32,390 bases of DNA from Clostridia bacterium (GCA_017407225.1 JAFQWY010000305.1:1-32390); one strand, 5' to 3'. Counted from the first letter of the stretch, positions 8,125 to 16,005 are shown. A program made the numbers and translations. Notes: a model not told the origin generated them from the sequence alone.

Positions 8125-9663
8125 TTATTTTGGGTCGCTCCAGTCGTATTCCACGGTATAGCCCTCGTGCAGGAACCGGGAGGGAGCGGGATTTCCTGCC
8201 ATCCAGTCAAGCGGTTCCGCATCGTTTTTCGCCATGGAAGAGCGGCGGAAGATTTCGGTCAGGCGGTCGATGTCCTTTGTCTTCAGAATATCCGGCGCCG
8301 CGGAGATGAACAGGGCGGAATTGCACCGGGAAATGGCATCGGCGAAGAGAATGTTCCTGTCGGTGGGAACGTATTCGGTGAAGCAGGCACAGTCCGCATC
8401 GGTCTCAAAGAAGGTACCGTTCTGGCAGAGACGGTAAGTCAGGCAGTTGACACCCATGGCACGGGTGGTGCTCCACCTTCTGCCGCTGGTATCGCATCCG
8501 CTCCGCTGGATCTGGTGAATGCCCGCCGCAAGATGGTTGTAGGTATTGCACCCGATCACCACAGCATCTCCCGCGGATTGCTGTACCAAGGTGTACAGAT
8601 CCTTGAGAATCTGGGCGTTGGTCTTTGTGGTGTCGTTGGGTCTCCATCCGCCCACGGTCAGATCCGGGGACAGGAACCGATTCCCCATGTAGTCGGGACA
8701 GGTGAAGTCGTGCTTGATCAGCTTGTATCCCTGAGCGTTCAGTCCGCTGACCAGATTCCGGATGTACTCTTGGGCGCCTTCCGTGGTGGGGTCGAGTATT
8801 CTGCCGGGCTTCCCTGCTACGTACTGCTGGTTCCGGGAATAACAGGATTCGGGGATTTCCGGACACAGCTCGTCCCGGACATACAGCGCACGGATCCAGA
8901 TGCCGGGAGTACACCCTTTCGCCATGATATCCTCCGCCACAACTCCCATATCTCCGAAGTCATCACTGGGAATAAAGGGGCCGCCGTTGAACTGATCGGG
9001 AATTCGCGTGGAGGTCCAGCCGTCGTCGATGACCATGTAGGGCTTCGGTGCACCGGGAATCACGCCGGATCCCAGAATGCCGCACAGCTCCGCATCCTTC
9101 ATGACCGATGCGCGGCTGATGTTACCGTAGGTATAGTACCATGTGTTGAAGCCGTAAACGGGTGATTTGGGCAGATTGGGTTTCTCACACATCATCCGGC
9201 AGAACCGTCGGCAGGTACGGTATACGGTTTCGTCACCTTGGTTTTCCGTCGATACAACGGTACAGCAGAGGAGCGGCTCGGTCAGCTCGATTCCTTCCCC
9301 GCCGTTTTTCACGTCAATGACAAGGGTGATCCGATCCGGCTCGATCTGCCACTGACAGAAGGAATTGCATCCGGTTTTCACGCCGAACGCGGCGGTTTTC
9401 TCCCCGTCGGAGAGGACAAAATACCATTCGGATCGTTTGGTCTGACTTACGGACTGCCAGAGCAGGTTTCCCAACGCCACGCCCCAGGTTTCGTTGAGAG
9501 CAAAGGTGTAGGCTTTGGTGTCAAAATCCCATGTAAGGCTGAACTCCTTCACCGGCACTCCTGAGGGCATAAGGATTACGTCAAGACCGGAGGGAGACGC
9601 TTCCAGAACCACGCTGTTCCGGACAGGAGCGTTGATTTTCGGTTGTATTTTTGTTACAAACAT
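8125..9663 (-). CDS. Clan GH-D alpha-galactosidase-like glycosidase (GH36 type)
   Basis: A 512-residue protein with an N-terminal beta-rich domain (about 1-165) and a TIM barrel. MVIDDGW (210-216) is the clan signature. YKLIKHDFT (313-321) holds the likely nucleophile Asp319, and RSGCDTSGRRW (387-397) the likely acid/base Asp391. It is shorter than classical GH36 enzymes of about 700 residues, so it is a compact member and may use alpha-galactosides or alpha-N-acetylgalactosaminides. No signal peptide. The only purine-rich site (AAAGGA) is about 17 bases from the ATG and an in-frame stop lies between, so initiation may be weak. It lies 74 bp after the macro/TIR gene with no good terminator between them. 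Confidence 0.85.
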   Translation of the reverse strand: MFVTKIQPKINAPVRNSVVLEASPSGLDVILMPSGVPVKEFSLTWDFDTKAYTFALNETWGVALGNLLWQSVSQTKRSEWYFVLSDGEKTAAFGVKTGCNSFCQWQIEPDRITLVIDVKNGGEGIELTEPLLCCTVVSTENQGDETVYRTCRRFCRMMCEKPNLPKSPVYGFNTWYYTYGNISRASVMKDAELCGILGSGVIPGAPKPYMVIDDGWTSTRIPDQFNGGPFIPSDDFGDMGVVAEDIMAKGCTPGIWIRALYVRDELCPEIPESCYSRNQQYVAGKPGRILDPTTEGAQEYIRNLVSGLNAQGYKLIKHDFTCPDYMGNRFLSPDLTVGGWRPNDTTKTNAQILKDLYTLVQQSAGDAVVIGCNTYNHLAAGIHQIQRSGCDTSGRRWSTTRAMGVNCLTYRLCQNGTFFETDADCACFTEYVPTDRNILFADAISRCNSALFISAAPDILKTKDIDRLTEIFRRSSMAKNDAEPLDWMAGNPAPSRFLHEGYTVEYDWSDPK

Positions 9664-9737
9664 AGCGATCGTTCAGAAAGTCCTTTCATTGATGTTAAAA
9701 TACGGAAATCCTATCAAATCTGTCATACAATCCAACT

Positions 9738-10790
9738 TTAGAATTCTTCCATAACGCGTTTCACAAATTCTTCCAGTTTCAATTCCACGGGCGGACAGGC
9801 TTCCATCCAGTGCTGTCGGGACAGATAATAGGAAAAAGCGGGTACCATCTCTTCGCTGTCAATTCTCAGCGGCAGGAACCGGATATTCTTCATATATTTG
9901 AAAGCCAAATCGATTTCATTCAGCACATGTTCCGATTCCATACTGTTTTTACTGAGAATCACAATAAAATGTGTGCATTTGCCGATCGCATCTACAATGG
10001 CACTGGCATAATCGTTGCTGTGAATGTTCCGCGGGGCATACCAGACCTTCAGTCCTCTCGCTTCCAGTTTTGCGCATAAATTGTCGGCAACATTACGATC
10101 CTTGGAAGAATAACTGAGAAATGCCATAGAATCTTCCAGTTTTCCATCTGCGGACGAATATGTCCCGGAACTTCGTTCACGGTATACCGCATAGGATTTT
10201 TCCAGTGCCAGAGCAAACTTATAGGCCTTTGCGGCATCATATTCTATCAGATATACTTCTTTTACAAGGGGATTGCGTTTCAGGAACTCAATGCATTCGT
10301 TGATGATCGGAATCATTGTCAGATCGGAAGAGATCTTCTGAACACCACCGCCCAGTAACGGCAATGCAACGGTCTCCATGGGAATATCCTTGGTTGCCGC
10401 AATATCCAGCATCTGAAAATACGCCTTGATAGAAGCCAGCAGCCGTTTCTCCACACTCAGCCGTTCTGTGTAATAATCCGTAAATGATCTCATTTCAACA
10501 CATCCAATTCTTTTCACCGGAATTCTGCTGTCGGTTACTTCCTGTGAAAGCCAGATATTGCAGGGCTCACGAAGATCTATTTCCGGATTCTCGGCCAGCT
10601 CATCTACCGAAATTCCGGCTGAAAGAAGAGCCTCAAACATTGTCCGCGGTGTAGGATGATAGGACCTGCAAAAAGCAGATGTTGTAAGAATATCTATCTC
10701 ACTGTCAAAATCAAGAATATTACAGCAAAATACTGCAATCCTCTTGTTTCCGAAGACAGTATTCAGTGTAATCTCATTAATCGGCTTCAT
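9738..10790 (-). CDS. Macro-domain-like / TIR fusion protein
   Basis: A 350-residue two-domain protein. Residues about 1-190 look like a macro (ADP-ribose-binding) fold: IAVFCCNIL near the start, VALPLLGGGVQ (141-151) as the glycine-rich phosphate loop, then a helix and KEVYLIEYD. Residues about 222-350 are a TIR domain: AFLSYSSKD (223-231), KVWYAPRNI (248-256), then FIVILSKNS and HVLNEIDLA, where Glu292 fits the catalytic glutamate of NAD+-cleaving TIRs. In bacterial immunity TIR enzymes make ADP-ribose-type signals and macro-like domains bind them; here both are in one chain. AGGAG lies six bases before the ATG, which overlaps the stop of the PHP gene (ATGA), so the two are translationally coupled. 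The TIR call is strong; the macro call is moderate. Confidence 0.85.
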   Translation of the reverse strand: MKPINEITLNTVFGNKRIAVFCCNILDFDSEIDILTTSAFCRSYHPTPRTMFEALLSAGISVDELAENPEIDLREPCNIWLSQEVTDSRIPVKRIGCVEMRSFTDYYTERLSVEKRLLASIKAYFQMLDIAATKDIPMETVALPLLGGGVQKISSDLTMIPIINECIEFLKRNPLVKEVYLIEYDAAKAYKFALALEKSYAVYRERSSGTYSSADGKLEDSMAFLSYSSKDRNVADNLCAKLEARGLKVWYAPRNIHSNDYASAIVDAIGKCTHFIVILSKNSMESEHVLNEIDLAFKYMKNIRFLPLRIDSEEMVPAFSYYLSRQHWMEACPPVELKLEEFVKRVMEEF

Positions 10791-11497
10791 TTGTTTCTCC
10801 TGTATGTCAGCCGATGACTGATGTTCTCCCCGGGTTCCTGATATTCGATGTCCAGATTGTCCGTGGCCATGAGGAAATTCTTCAGATCCCGGGTATCATT
10901 CAGATTGTCGGGCAGATACGCGCCGCAGTGGGGTCTGGGGGTATCCGCGTGATAATCTCCGCCGGATGTGAGTATCAGTTTCTTGGACTGTGCGATTTCC
11001 GTCAGCTTCTGCACATGGGTAGCGTCGTACAGGGGATGGCTGTTGGCTTCCACGCCGTCCAGGTACTTCAGATCCTGCAGGACATTGATTCCTCTGCGGA
11101 ACGGATGAGCCTGCACCAGCATACCGCCCTTTTCGTGAACCAGTGTGTACAGTTCTTCCATGGTCATATCATACAGCAGAGGGTTCTCAATGGTAAACTG
11201 AGGATCCAACCCGTAGATCAGGATGTGCGCGTTGTCGTGTTTATGCATGGTTACTTCCATCCCGTAGAAAATACGGCAGCCGGCAGCATCGGCGCATTCT
11301 TTTGCATAGGCATATTCGTCGGCGTAACGCTTTGCAAAAGCCGCGGCATCGCCGTCCTTTACATAGGATCTCTGGTAATGATTGGTAAGTACGATTCCGT
11401 CAAGTCCTGCATCCAATGCGGCTTTTACAACATCGGGTGCGGGGATCCGGCAGCAGGTGCTGATTCCGGCGGTGTGTGCGTGCATGTCGATAAGCAT
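10787..11497 (-). CDS. PHP-domain metal-dependent phosphoesterase
   Basis: A 236-residue protein with the ordered motifs of the PHP superfamily: DMHAHT (His6, His8), LTNHY (His40), GMEVT (Glu81), QAHPFR (His131) and GGDYHAD (Asp181, His183). These build a two- or three-metal site that cleaves phosphoesters; relatives include histidinol phosphatase and nucleotide or cyclic-phosphate phosphodiesterases. AAGGAAA precedes the ATG. It starts 38 bp after the sialidase gene and overlaps the macro/TIR gene by four bases. That tight coupling suggests the two act together, for example on an NAD-derived or cyclic nucleotide product, but the substrate is not visible. A housekeeping or sugar-phosphate role is the alternative. 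Confidence 0.9.
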   Translation of the reverse strand: MLIDMHAHTAGISTCCRIPAPDVVKAALDAGLDGIVLTNHYQRSYVKDGDAAAFAKRYADEYAYAKECADAAGCRIFYGMEVTMHKHDNAHILIYGLDPQFTIENPLLYDMTMEELYTLVHEKGGMLVQAHPFRRGINVLQDLKYLDGVEANSHPLYDATHVQKLTEIAQSKKLILTSGGDYHADTPRPHCGAYLPDNLNDTRDLKNFLMATDNLDIEYQEPGENISHRLTYRRNK

Positions 11498-11535
11498 GGT
11501 GTCTTTTCCTTTTGTTATATGATAGATTCTGTGTC

Positions 11536-12561
11536 TTACAGCTCCGCGTCAAAATACAGAATGGTATGGCGGTTGTGTTCGATGACAAAGCGGATGTGTC
11601 CGTCCTCGTAAATCCCGTCGGTGTAGCTGTAGGAGCCGGGGAAATCGGTGAGACGGATTTTTTCCGCCCATGTCTTCATACCGTCCTCGGAAATCCACAG
11701 CTCGAGGGGGAATCTCTGCGCCCATCTGCCGTGCTCCATACCGGCATTGTTTGGGGTGTGGATCAGCGCGATTCTGCCGTTGTCCAGAGCAATCAGCTTG
11801 GGCTTGTTGGAGGGATTGGGAATGTCGGTCTGTACGCATTCGCTCCAGGTTCTGCCGCCGTCATGGGAGTCGCACCGGTACAGCCATCCGCTTCTGCATT
11901 TCCGCATGAGTATCACGACGGTTCCGTCGGCCAGTTCCGCAAGGGTCGGCTCCGACCAGATCCAGCCGTCCTTCATATCCATGCGGCAGGCCATGTGCTT
12001 TTCGCAGACACCGTTCCCGAATTCCACCACACCGGATTCACAGTATGGGGTGCGGGTATGTGCAAATACCGCCTTGTCAGTCTCTTCCCTGAGGATTCTC
12101 GCGTGCTCCTCTTCGGTGAAGGGATAGGTCTGGTACGGCAGAAGGGTCGTCCCCCGGGATGTGGTGATCGGCTCCCGGATGAAGGTGTATTCCGGGAAGA
12201 AGGGCGGAGGTCCCGCATTTTCCCAGGTATAGCCGCAGTCAAAGCTCTTCATCATGACGCATTTCCAGTCCAGAAACCGTCCGCTGTGGAGGGTCAGGTA
12301 GGCGGTGATCTCATCCCCGTCCACTGTCAGCTCAGTGCAGTAAACTGCCTGTCCGTCTTCGGGATAAATGCTCGCTTTCCATGACCAGGTTTCCCCGTTG
12401 TCACGGCTGTGGAAGGCATAGACACGGTTTGCGGCATCCGGTTCCGTAACGCCGCCGCACTGGCAAACGCACAGCAGCTCCCCGTTGGCACAGCGTCCCA
12501 GCAGGGGCTCACAGCTCAGCGCTTCCGTGTGGATCTGACGGATGGTAATATTCTTCAGCAT
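11536..12561 (-). CDS. Sialidase-family (BNR/Asp-box) glycosidase
   Basis: I chose the start MLKNITIRQI because GGAGGA lies seven bases upstream; longer in-frame starts would overlap this site. The 341-residue product is a six-bladed propeller with four Asp-boxes at about 52-59 (SRDNGETW), 106-113 (SFDCGYTW), 232-239 (SHDGGRTW) and 291-298 (SEDGMKTW). SEPTLAEL (203-210) resembles the region around the catalytic glutamate. It lacks a clear N-terminal RIP motif, so it is a distant sialidase relative and may use another substrate. No signal peptide. It heads the run that continues into the PHP and macro/TIR genes. Confidence 0.82.
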   Translation of the reverse strand: MLKNITIRQIHTEALSCEPLLGRCANGELLCVCQCGGVTEPDAANRVYAFHSRDNGETWSWKASIYPEDGQAVYCTELTVDGDEITAYLTLHSGRFLDWKCVMMKSFDCGYTWENAGPPPFFPEYTFIREPITTSRGTTLLPYQTYPFTEEEHARILREETDKAVFAHTRTPYCESGVVEFGNGVCEKHMACRMDMKDGWIWSEPTLAELADGTVVILMRKCRSGWLYRCDSHDGGRTWSECVQTDIPNPSNKPKLIALDNGRIALIHTPNNAGMEHGRWAQRFPLELWISEDGMKTWAEKIRLTDFPGSYSYTDGIYEDGHIRFVIEHNRHTILYFDAEL

Positions 12562-12593
12562 GGCATAGTCCTCCATGGTATTAGTCTGATTTG

Positions 12594-12622
12594 ATGATAT
12601 CACTTTACGGGGACAAAGTCAA
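12594..12622 (-). promoter_or_regulatory. Sigma-A promoter of the sialidase - PHP - macro/TIR run
   Basis: Minus strand TTGACT, 17 bases, TATCAT, about 33 bases before the sialidase start. It is the only convincing promoter seen before the five same-strand genes down to 7075. Confidence 0.8.
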
Positions 12623-12632
12623 GAAGGGGGAC

Positions 12633-12662
12633 AAAAAAACTGGTCATCCCGGGAGATGCCTG
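12633..12662 (-). terminator. Probable terminator of the AAA ATPase gene
   Basis: On the minus strand an imperfect GC-rich hairpin around CATC/GATG (with a bulge) is followed by seven T residues. It lies just past the AAA gene stop and just upstream of the sialidase promoter. Confidence 0.5.
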
Positions 12663-12671
12663 TTTTTGATA

Positions 12672-13745
12672 TCAGAAAGTCAGATCTTCTACAGTCAATT
12701 CGGCAAGCTCCGCATCACTGATTGTGCACAGATTTGCAAGCCGATCCGCCTGACGACTGATTACAGCTTCAAACAGATTGCGTACAGCACGTGCGTTCCC
12801 GAAATGTTCCTCTCCATTATCACGCATCACTGCCATTTGGTCCCGAAGCAATGCAACTGCATTATCTGATAAAATATATCCGTTATCTCCGCAGAATTTC
12901 AGAAAAATCCGCATAAGCTCGTCGCCTGAATAATCCGGAAAGTGAAAATACTTGTTAAAACGTGATCTCAGACCGGGATTGGAATCAATAAATTGGTGCA
13001 TCAGTTTATCGTATCCAGCCACAATCACCACTAATTCATCACGGTGATCCTCCATTGCCTTCAGAATGGTTTCAATAGCTTCCTTACCGTAGCTGTCTCC
13101 TCTGTCATTGGCAAGCGAATAGGCTTCATCGATGAACAGCACACCACCCAGAGCATCCTGAATCACTTTTTGTGTTTTCAGTGCTGTCTGACCAAGATAT
13201 CCTGCCACCAGCCCGCTCCTGTCAGTTTCAACCAACTGCCCTTTCGGTAAAACTCCCATCAGGTGGTACAGTTCCGCAACAATCCTTGCAACCGTAGTTT
13301 TACCCGTCCCCGGATTACCGGTAAAAACAAGATGATAAGATACTGTGGGAACCGGCATTCCGCGCTGTTCTCTCAGCTGGCAGATTCTGATAAAGTTCAT
13401 CAGGCTCTTCACATCATTTTTCACCTGTTCCAGTCCCACCAGGTTATTCAGCTCGCTTAACAGATTCTCCAGTTTTTCCGAGCGCTTCCGTTCTTCCTCG
13501 GCTTTCTTTGCGTCTTCGGTACGTTTCTGATTTTCTTCATCAGCAAGCTTCCGATATGCCGCCTCCCGCAGAATGGATGCCTGAAGCTCCTGATCCAATG
13601 CTTTCAGATGTTCCTGAAACACATCGGGATACACAAAACGGCTTGTTTTTTCCTCAAATTGAATTGTAATGTATCTGTTGTCAAATTCAGTCACAATACC
13701 AATGCCAAGGGTATCATGCCTTACCTTAGCATGAAGTATTCTCAT
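12672..13745 (-). CDS. CbxX/CfqX (SpoVK-like) AAA ATPase
   Basis: A 357-residue protein. Residues 1-45 form a small beta-rich domain (MRILHAKVRHDTLGIG onward), then comes a charged coiled coil (about 46-98), then an AAA module. The Walker A is GNPGTGKTT (143-151), Walker B LFIDEA (203-208), and AGYLGQTA (181-188) fits the substrate loop. Relatives include SpoVK, rubisco activase CbbX and the EccA N-terminal partner; they remodel proteins as hexamers. The single ATPase domain and coiled coil fit a stand-alone remodeller. It has its own perfect promoter and a terminator, so it is a single-gene unit. AGGA precedes the ATG. The client is unknown; the SpoVK name would need sporulation context not visible here. 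Confidence 0.9.
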   Translation of the reverse strand: MRILHAKVRHDTLGIGIVTEFDNRYITIQFEEKTSRFVYPDVFQEHLKALDQELQASILREAAYRKLADEENQKRTEDAKKAEEERKRSEKLENLLSELNNLVGLEQVKNDVKSLMNFIRICQLREQRGMPVPTVSYHLVFTGNPGTGKTTVARIVAELYHLMGVLPKGQLVETDRSGLVAGYLGQTALKTQKVIQDALGGVLFIDEAYSLANDRGDSYGKEAIETILKAMEDHRDELVVIVAGYDKLMHQFIDSNPGLRSRFNKYFHFPDYSGDELMRIFLKFCGDNGYILSDNAVALLRDQMAVMRDNGEEHFGNARAVRNLFEAVISRQADRLANLCTISDAELAELTVEDLTF

Positions 13746-13779
13746 ATTATCATCCTGTTCCTGTTTGATTTGTGACTGT

Positions 13780-13808
13780 ATTATATCACACTATACCATA
13801 TTTGTCAA
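13780..13808 (-). promoter_or_regulatory. Sigma-A promoter of the AAA ATPase gene
   Basis: Minus strand TTGACA, 17 bases, TATAAT: a perfect consensus pair, about 35 bases before the ATG. Confidence 0.88.
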
Positions 13809-13826
13809 TTCCGAGCGAGATACAGA

Positions 13827-13866
13827 AAATCCCCGTGCATACCAATCTGGTACACATCGGGGATTT
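13827..13866 (-). terminator. Terminator of the NSS transporter gene
   Basis: AAATCCCCG pairs with CGGGGATTT, with an inner GTACCA/TGGTA stem extending the hairpin. The minus strand continues with TTTTCTG. It lies 15 bp past the transporter stop. Confidence 0.78.
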
Positions 13867-13880
13867 GATTCATAATTCAA

Positions 13881-15209
13881 TCAGAACGCAACCTTCATAA
13901 ACAGCGCCACGCAGCAGAGGATCAGTGCGCAGATCACGTACAGATACTTGCCCGCGCAGTACCACAGATTGCCGTGGGGCTTTGCTGCTGCCTTGTTGAT
14001 CTCGTCCATGAGATCATCCTTCTTCATGATCCAGAACCAGGAAACCGCACCGAGAGTTGCGCCGATGGGAATGATGTAGATGGAAACAATATCCATCCAC
14101 GGACCCCACTTTGCGATGGGTTCCATGTTCAAGCCAATGCCCAGACAGAGTACGCAGAGAATTGCCAGTACCACGCTGCGGTTCAGCTTGGGGAACTTGT
14201 TCTGGAGGGATTCACACACCGCTTCAAACATGTTCTGCAGGGAGCTTACACCGGCAAACACCATTGCAGTGTAGAGAATGATGGCGAAGAGCTGACCGAA
14301 AGGAATGTCCTGCAGGATTCTGGGCAGTGTCACAAACAGCAGAGCGGGACCTGCGCCGATATCCAGATTGTACGCGAAGCATGCGGGAATGATTACCAGT
14401 GCGGCAACCATTGCGGCGATGGTATCGAACACAGCGGTGCGGATCGCGATCTTTACCACATCTTCCCCGTCATCCAGATATGCCCCGTAGACGATCATGC
14501 CGCTGCCGGTGACGGACAGGGAGAAGAATGCCTGCCCCATTGCCCAGACCCATACCATGGGATCCGCCAGTTTGGACCAGTCGGGGGTGAACATGAACTT
14601 ATAGCCTTCCATAGCACCGGGCAGGAAAGCAACACGGACTGCCAGGATCACGAAGATGATGAAGAACACGGGCATCATGATCTTGTTGGACTTTTCGATG
14701 CTCTTTGCCCCCAGAAGCAGGGTCAGAAGAGTACCCACAACCACGATGATGTGGAAGATCACGACGGAATAGGGGGTGGAGGAAAATCCATCGAACCATG
14801 CACCGGTGTCAACGTCCATGACCTTGCCGGTGACAGAATCAAAGAAAGCCTTGAGAACATACGCGATGATGCAGGCGTAACCCAGTGCAATGCACAGGGA
14901 ACCTGCCAGCGGGAGCCAGCCGAGAATACCGCCGGCTTTGCCCATGCTTTCGTTTCTGGTAGCCCATGCGTTCTTATAGGAACCCAGAGTACCGGTGCGG
15001 GAACGGCGCCCGATTGCGTATTCGGCGGACAGACCGACCACACTGAACAGTGCGACAAATATCAGGTAGGCGACGAGGAATGCGGCACCGCCGTTGGCAC
15101 CCATCTTTGCGGGGAATCCCCACACATTCGCCATACCCACCGCGGAACCGACTGCGGACAGGATGAATCCCCAGCGTCCCGAGAATTTGGAAAGTTTTTT
15201 CTGATTCAT
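13881..15209 (-). CDS. NSS/SNF-family Na+-dependent amino-acid symporter
   Basis: A 442-residue polytopic protein of the neurotransmitter:sodium symporter family (LeuT/MhsT relatives), which import amino acids or similar solutes with Na+. RWGFILSAVGSAVGMANVWG (about 12-31) is the family helix-1 signature lining the Na+ and substrate sites, and GGAAFLVAYL and GLSAEYAIGRRSR follow as expected. Length and about eleven hydrophobic segments fit bacterial members. AGGAG lies nine bases before the ATG. It has its own consensus promoter and terminator, so it is monocistronic. The substrate cannot be read from the sequence. Confidence 0.93.
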   Translation of the reverse strand: MNQKKLSKFSGRWGFILSAVGSAVGMANVWGFPAKMGANGGAAFLVAYLIFVALFSVVGLSAEYAIGRRSRTGTLGSYKNAWATRNESMGKAGGILGWLPLAGSLCIALGYACIIAYVLKAFFDSVTGKVMDVDTGAWFDGFSSTPYSVVIFHIIVVVGTLLTLLLGAKSIEKSNKIMMPVFFIIFVILAVRVAFLPGAMEGYKFMFTPDWSKLADPMVWVWAMGQAFFSLSVTGSGMIVYGAYLDDGEDVVKIAIRTAVFDTIAAMVAALVIIPACFAYNLDIGAGPALLFVTLPRILQDIPFGQLFAIILYTAMVFAGVSSLQNMFEAVCESLQNKFPKLNRSVVLAILCVLCLGIGLNMEPIAKWGPWMDIVSIYIIPIGATLGAVSWFWIMKKDDLMDEINKAAAKPHGNLWYCAGKYLYVICALILCCVALFMKVAF

Positions 15210-15240
15210 AAACTACTCCTGATAATATTTTGCTTTCAGA

Positions 15241-15269
15241 AGTATACCATAATCCTCCAGTAAAGTCAA
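15241..15269 (-). promoter_or_regulatory. Sigma-A promoter of the NSS transporter gene
   Basis: Minus strand TTGACT, 17 bases ending in ATGG, TATACT, about 31 bases before the ATG. Confidence 0.85.
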
Positions 15270-15340
15270 CGATTTTCCATGTATTTATACGATACTTACA
15301 CATCGCCTGCAAAATAAGACAAAATCGTAAAACAAAAAAA

Positions 15341-15355
15341 GAACCTCATCGGTTC
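15341..15355 (-). terminator. Terminator of the orphan transcription unit
   Basis: GAACC and GGTTC form a 5-bp stem with a 5-base loop, followed on the minus strand by TTTTTTTG. The stem is short but the T run is strong. Confidence 0.65.
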
Positions 15356-15367
15356 CCCAAAGAAATA

Positions 15368-15419
15368 AAGTGACCCTTGACCGCGTTCTTTCTTCACAAA
15401 ACACAGCCAAGGGTCACTT
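15368..15419 (-). other. Long hairpin inside the orphan transcription unit
   Basis: AAGTGACCCTTG and CAAGGGTCACTT pair perfectly over 12 bp with a 28-base loop. A short reading frame (MLDIKNHK) stops at the base of this hairpin on the minus strand. Confidence 0.75.
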
Positions 15420-15448
15420 GTGATTCTTGATATCTAACATCTTTTTTA

Positions 15449-15466
15449 TTCCTCTCTTTCTGTTGT
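15449..15466. repeat. 18-bp direct repeat, copy 2 (internal)
   Basis: Identical to 15769-15786, with copy starts 320 bp apart. On the minus strand it is purine-rich and contains AGAGAGG, so it could act as a ribosome site before the short frame MLDIKNHK. Confidence 0.85.
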
Positions 15467-15768
15467 CTGTCTTCCGCATTGATTCCGACCATTCCACCAA
15501 ACACAATCTGAATTCATTCTTTTTATTCTCGATTGAGAATACCTTCGTTTGTGATGTGAGAACTTCTGCTGAAGACGAATTGTAAAGCACCGAATCGTTT
15601 CTTCAAAAGGACTTCACCTACTGCCGAGTGTGATATGGTAATCTTGCCGGCAATTATCTGATCTATGTTAAACGTCACACCGTGAGATCTCGGCAATCCG
15701 ATCTTAACGTAAATTATGTTTCATCCTTTATCAGAATCAATTCTGTCTTTCAGTTGTACATCGGAGTG

Positions 15769-15786
15769 TTCCTCTCTTTCTGTTGT
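15769..15786. repeat. 18-bp direct repeat, copy 1 (predicted RNA 5' end)
   Basis: Identical to 15449-15466. It sits where transcription from the promoter at 15793-15821 should begin. Confidence 0.85.
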
Positions 15787-15792
15787 GACTAT

Positions 15793-15821
15793 AGTATACC
15801 ATAAGTTTTCCAGGAAATCAA
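15793..15821 (-). promoter_or_regulatory. Sigma-A promoter of the orphan transcription unit
   Basis: Minus strand TTGATT, 17 bases ending in ATGG, TATACT. The layout is the same as in the NSS promoter. Confidence 0.8.
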
Positions 15822-15894
15822 TTGGCAATATGGTAAAAGATCACAATATTTTTTTGGTCAGGTATCTGAAATCCGTCTTTTTGTCCACTTTTTA

Positions 15895-15924
15895 TTGACA
15901 TCCCCTCTCCGGATATGCTATAAT
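15895..15924 (+). promoter_or_regulatory. Sigma-A promoter of a candidate small RNA
   Basis: TTGACA, 18 bases ending in TGC (extended -10), TATAAT. It points right, towards the 3' end of an opposing gene, with no plus-strand gene to serve. Confidence 0.72.
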
Positions 15925-15930
15925 AATATT

Positions 15931-16005
15931 GTTGCGGGTCTCTCACAGAAAAGCAGAACAAAACCCTGTCCCGGTGTAACCGAAACCGCCGGAACAGGGT
16001 CTTTT
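15931..16005 (+). ncRNA. Candidate small RNA of about 75 nt
   Basis: Transcription from the promoter at 15895-15924 would start near 15931 and meet a strong hairpin (ACCCTGT/ACAGGGT plus CCGG/CCGG) followed by CTTTTTC. That leaves about 30 nt of single-stranded leader before the hairpin, the size and layout of a trans-acting small RNA. There is no reading frame worth noting. Alternatively the promoter is spurious and the hairpin serves only the opposing glycosidase gene. Confidence 0.45.
15963..16005. terminator. Bidirectional terminator after the propeller glycosidase gene
   Basis: ACCCTGTcCCGG pairs with CCGGaACAGGGT with a single mismatch. The plus strand continues CTTTTTC and the minus strand TTTTG. 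It lies six bases past the stop of the minus-strand gene ending at 16006. Confidence 0.82.

Larger units (their letters stand above)
15333..15786 (-). ncRNA. Orphan structured transcription unit of about 455 nt
   Basis: This fills most of a 735-bp gap. A consensus promoter predicts transcription from about 15786, and a terminator with seven T residues ends it near 15333. An 18-base motif (ACAACAGAAAGAGAGGAA on the minus strand) lies at the predicted 5' end (15769-15786) and again at 15449-15466. A 12-bp hairpin (15368-15379 with 15408-15419) precedes the terminator, and shorter stems are visible, such as ATTCTC/GAGAAT at 15525-15540. Only very short ATG frames follow the two purine-rich repeats (MYN and MLDIKNHK). 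A 65-codon open stretch (15523-15720) has no ATG start. I do not recognise a known RNA class. It may be a regulatory RNA, a tiny-peptide mRNA, or the relic of a small gene. Confidence 0.55.

Noticed and set aside
9738-10790. Calling the TIR protein part of a Thoeris system
   Set aside because: No separate ThsA-type effector lies nearby; only the macro-like half in the same chain recalls Thoeris, so a named call would be overreach.
13974-15263. Plus-strand frame of 429 codons over the NSS gene
   Set aside because: His/Gln/Asp-rich shadow of a transporter gene that has its own promoter and terminator.
15523-15720. 65-codon open stretch inside the orphan transcription unit
   Set aside because: No ATG, no well-placed ribosome site, only an internal TTG or GTG. 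It may be a gene relic but is not supported as a CDS.
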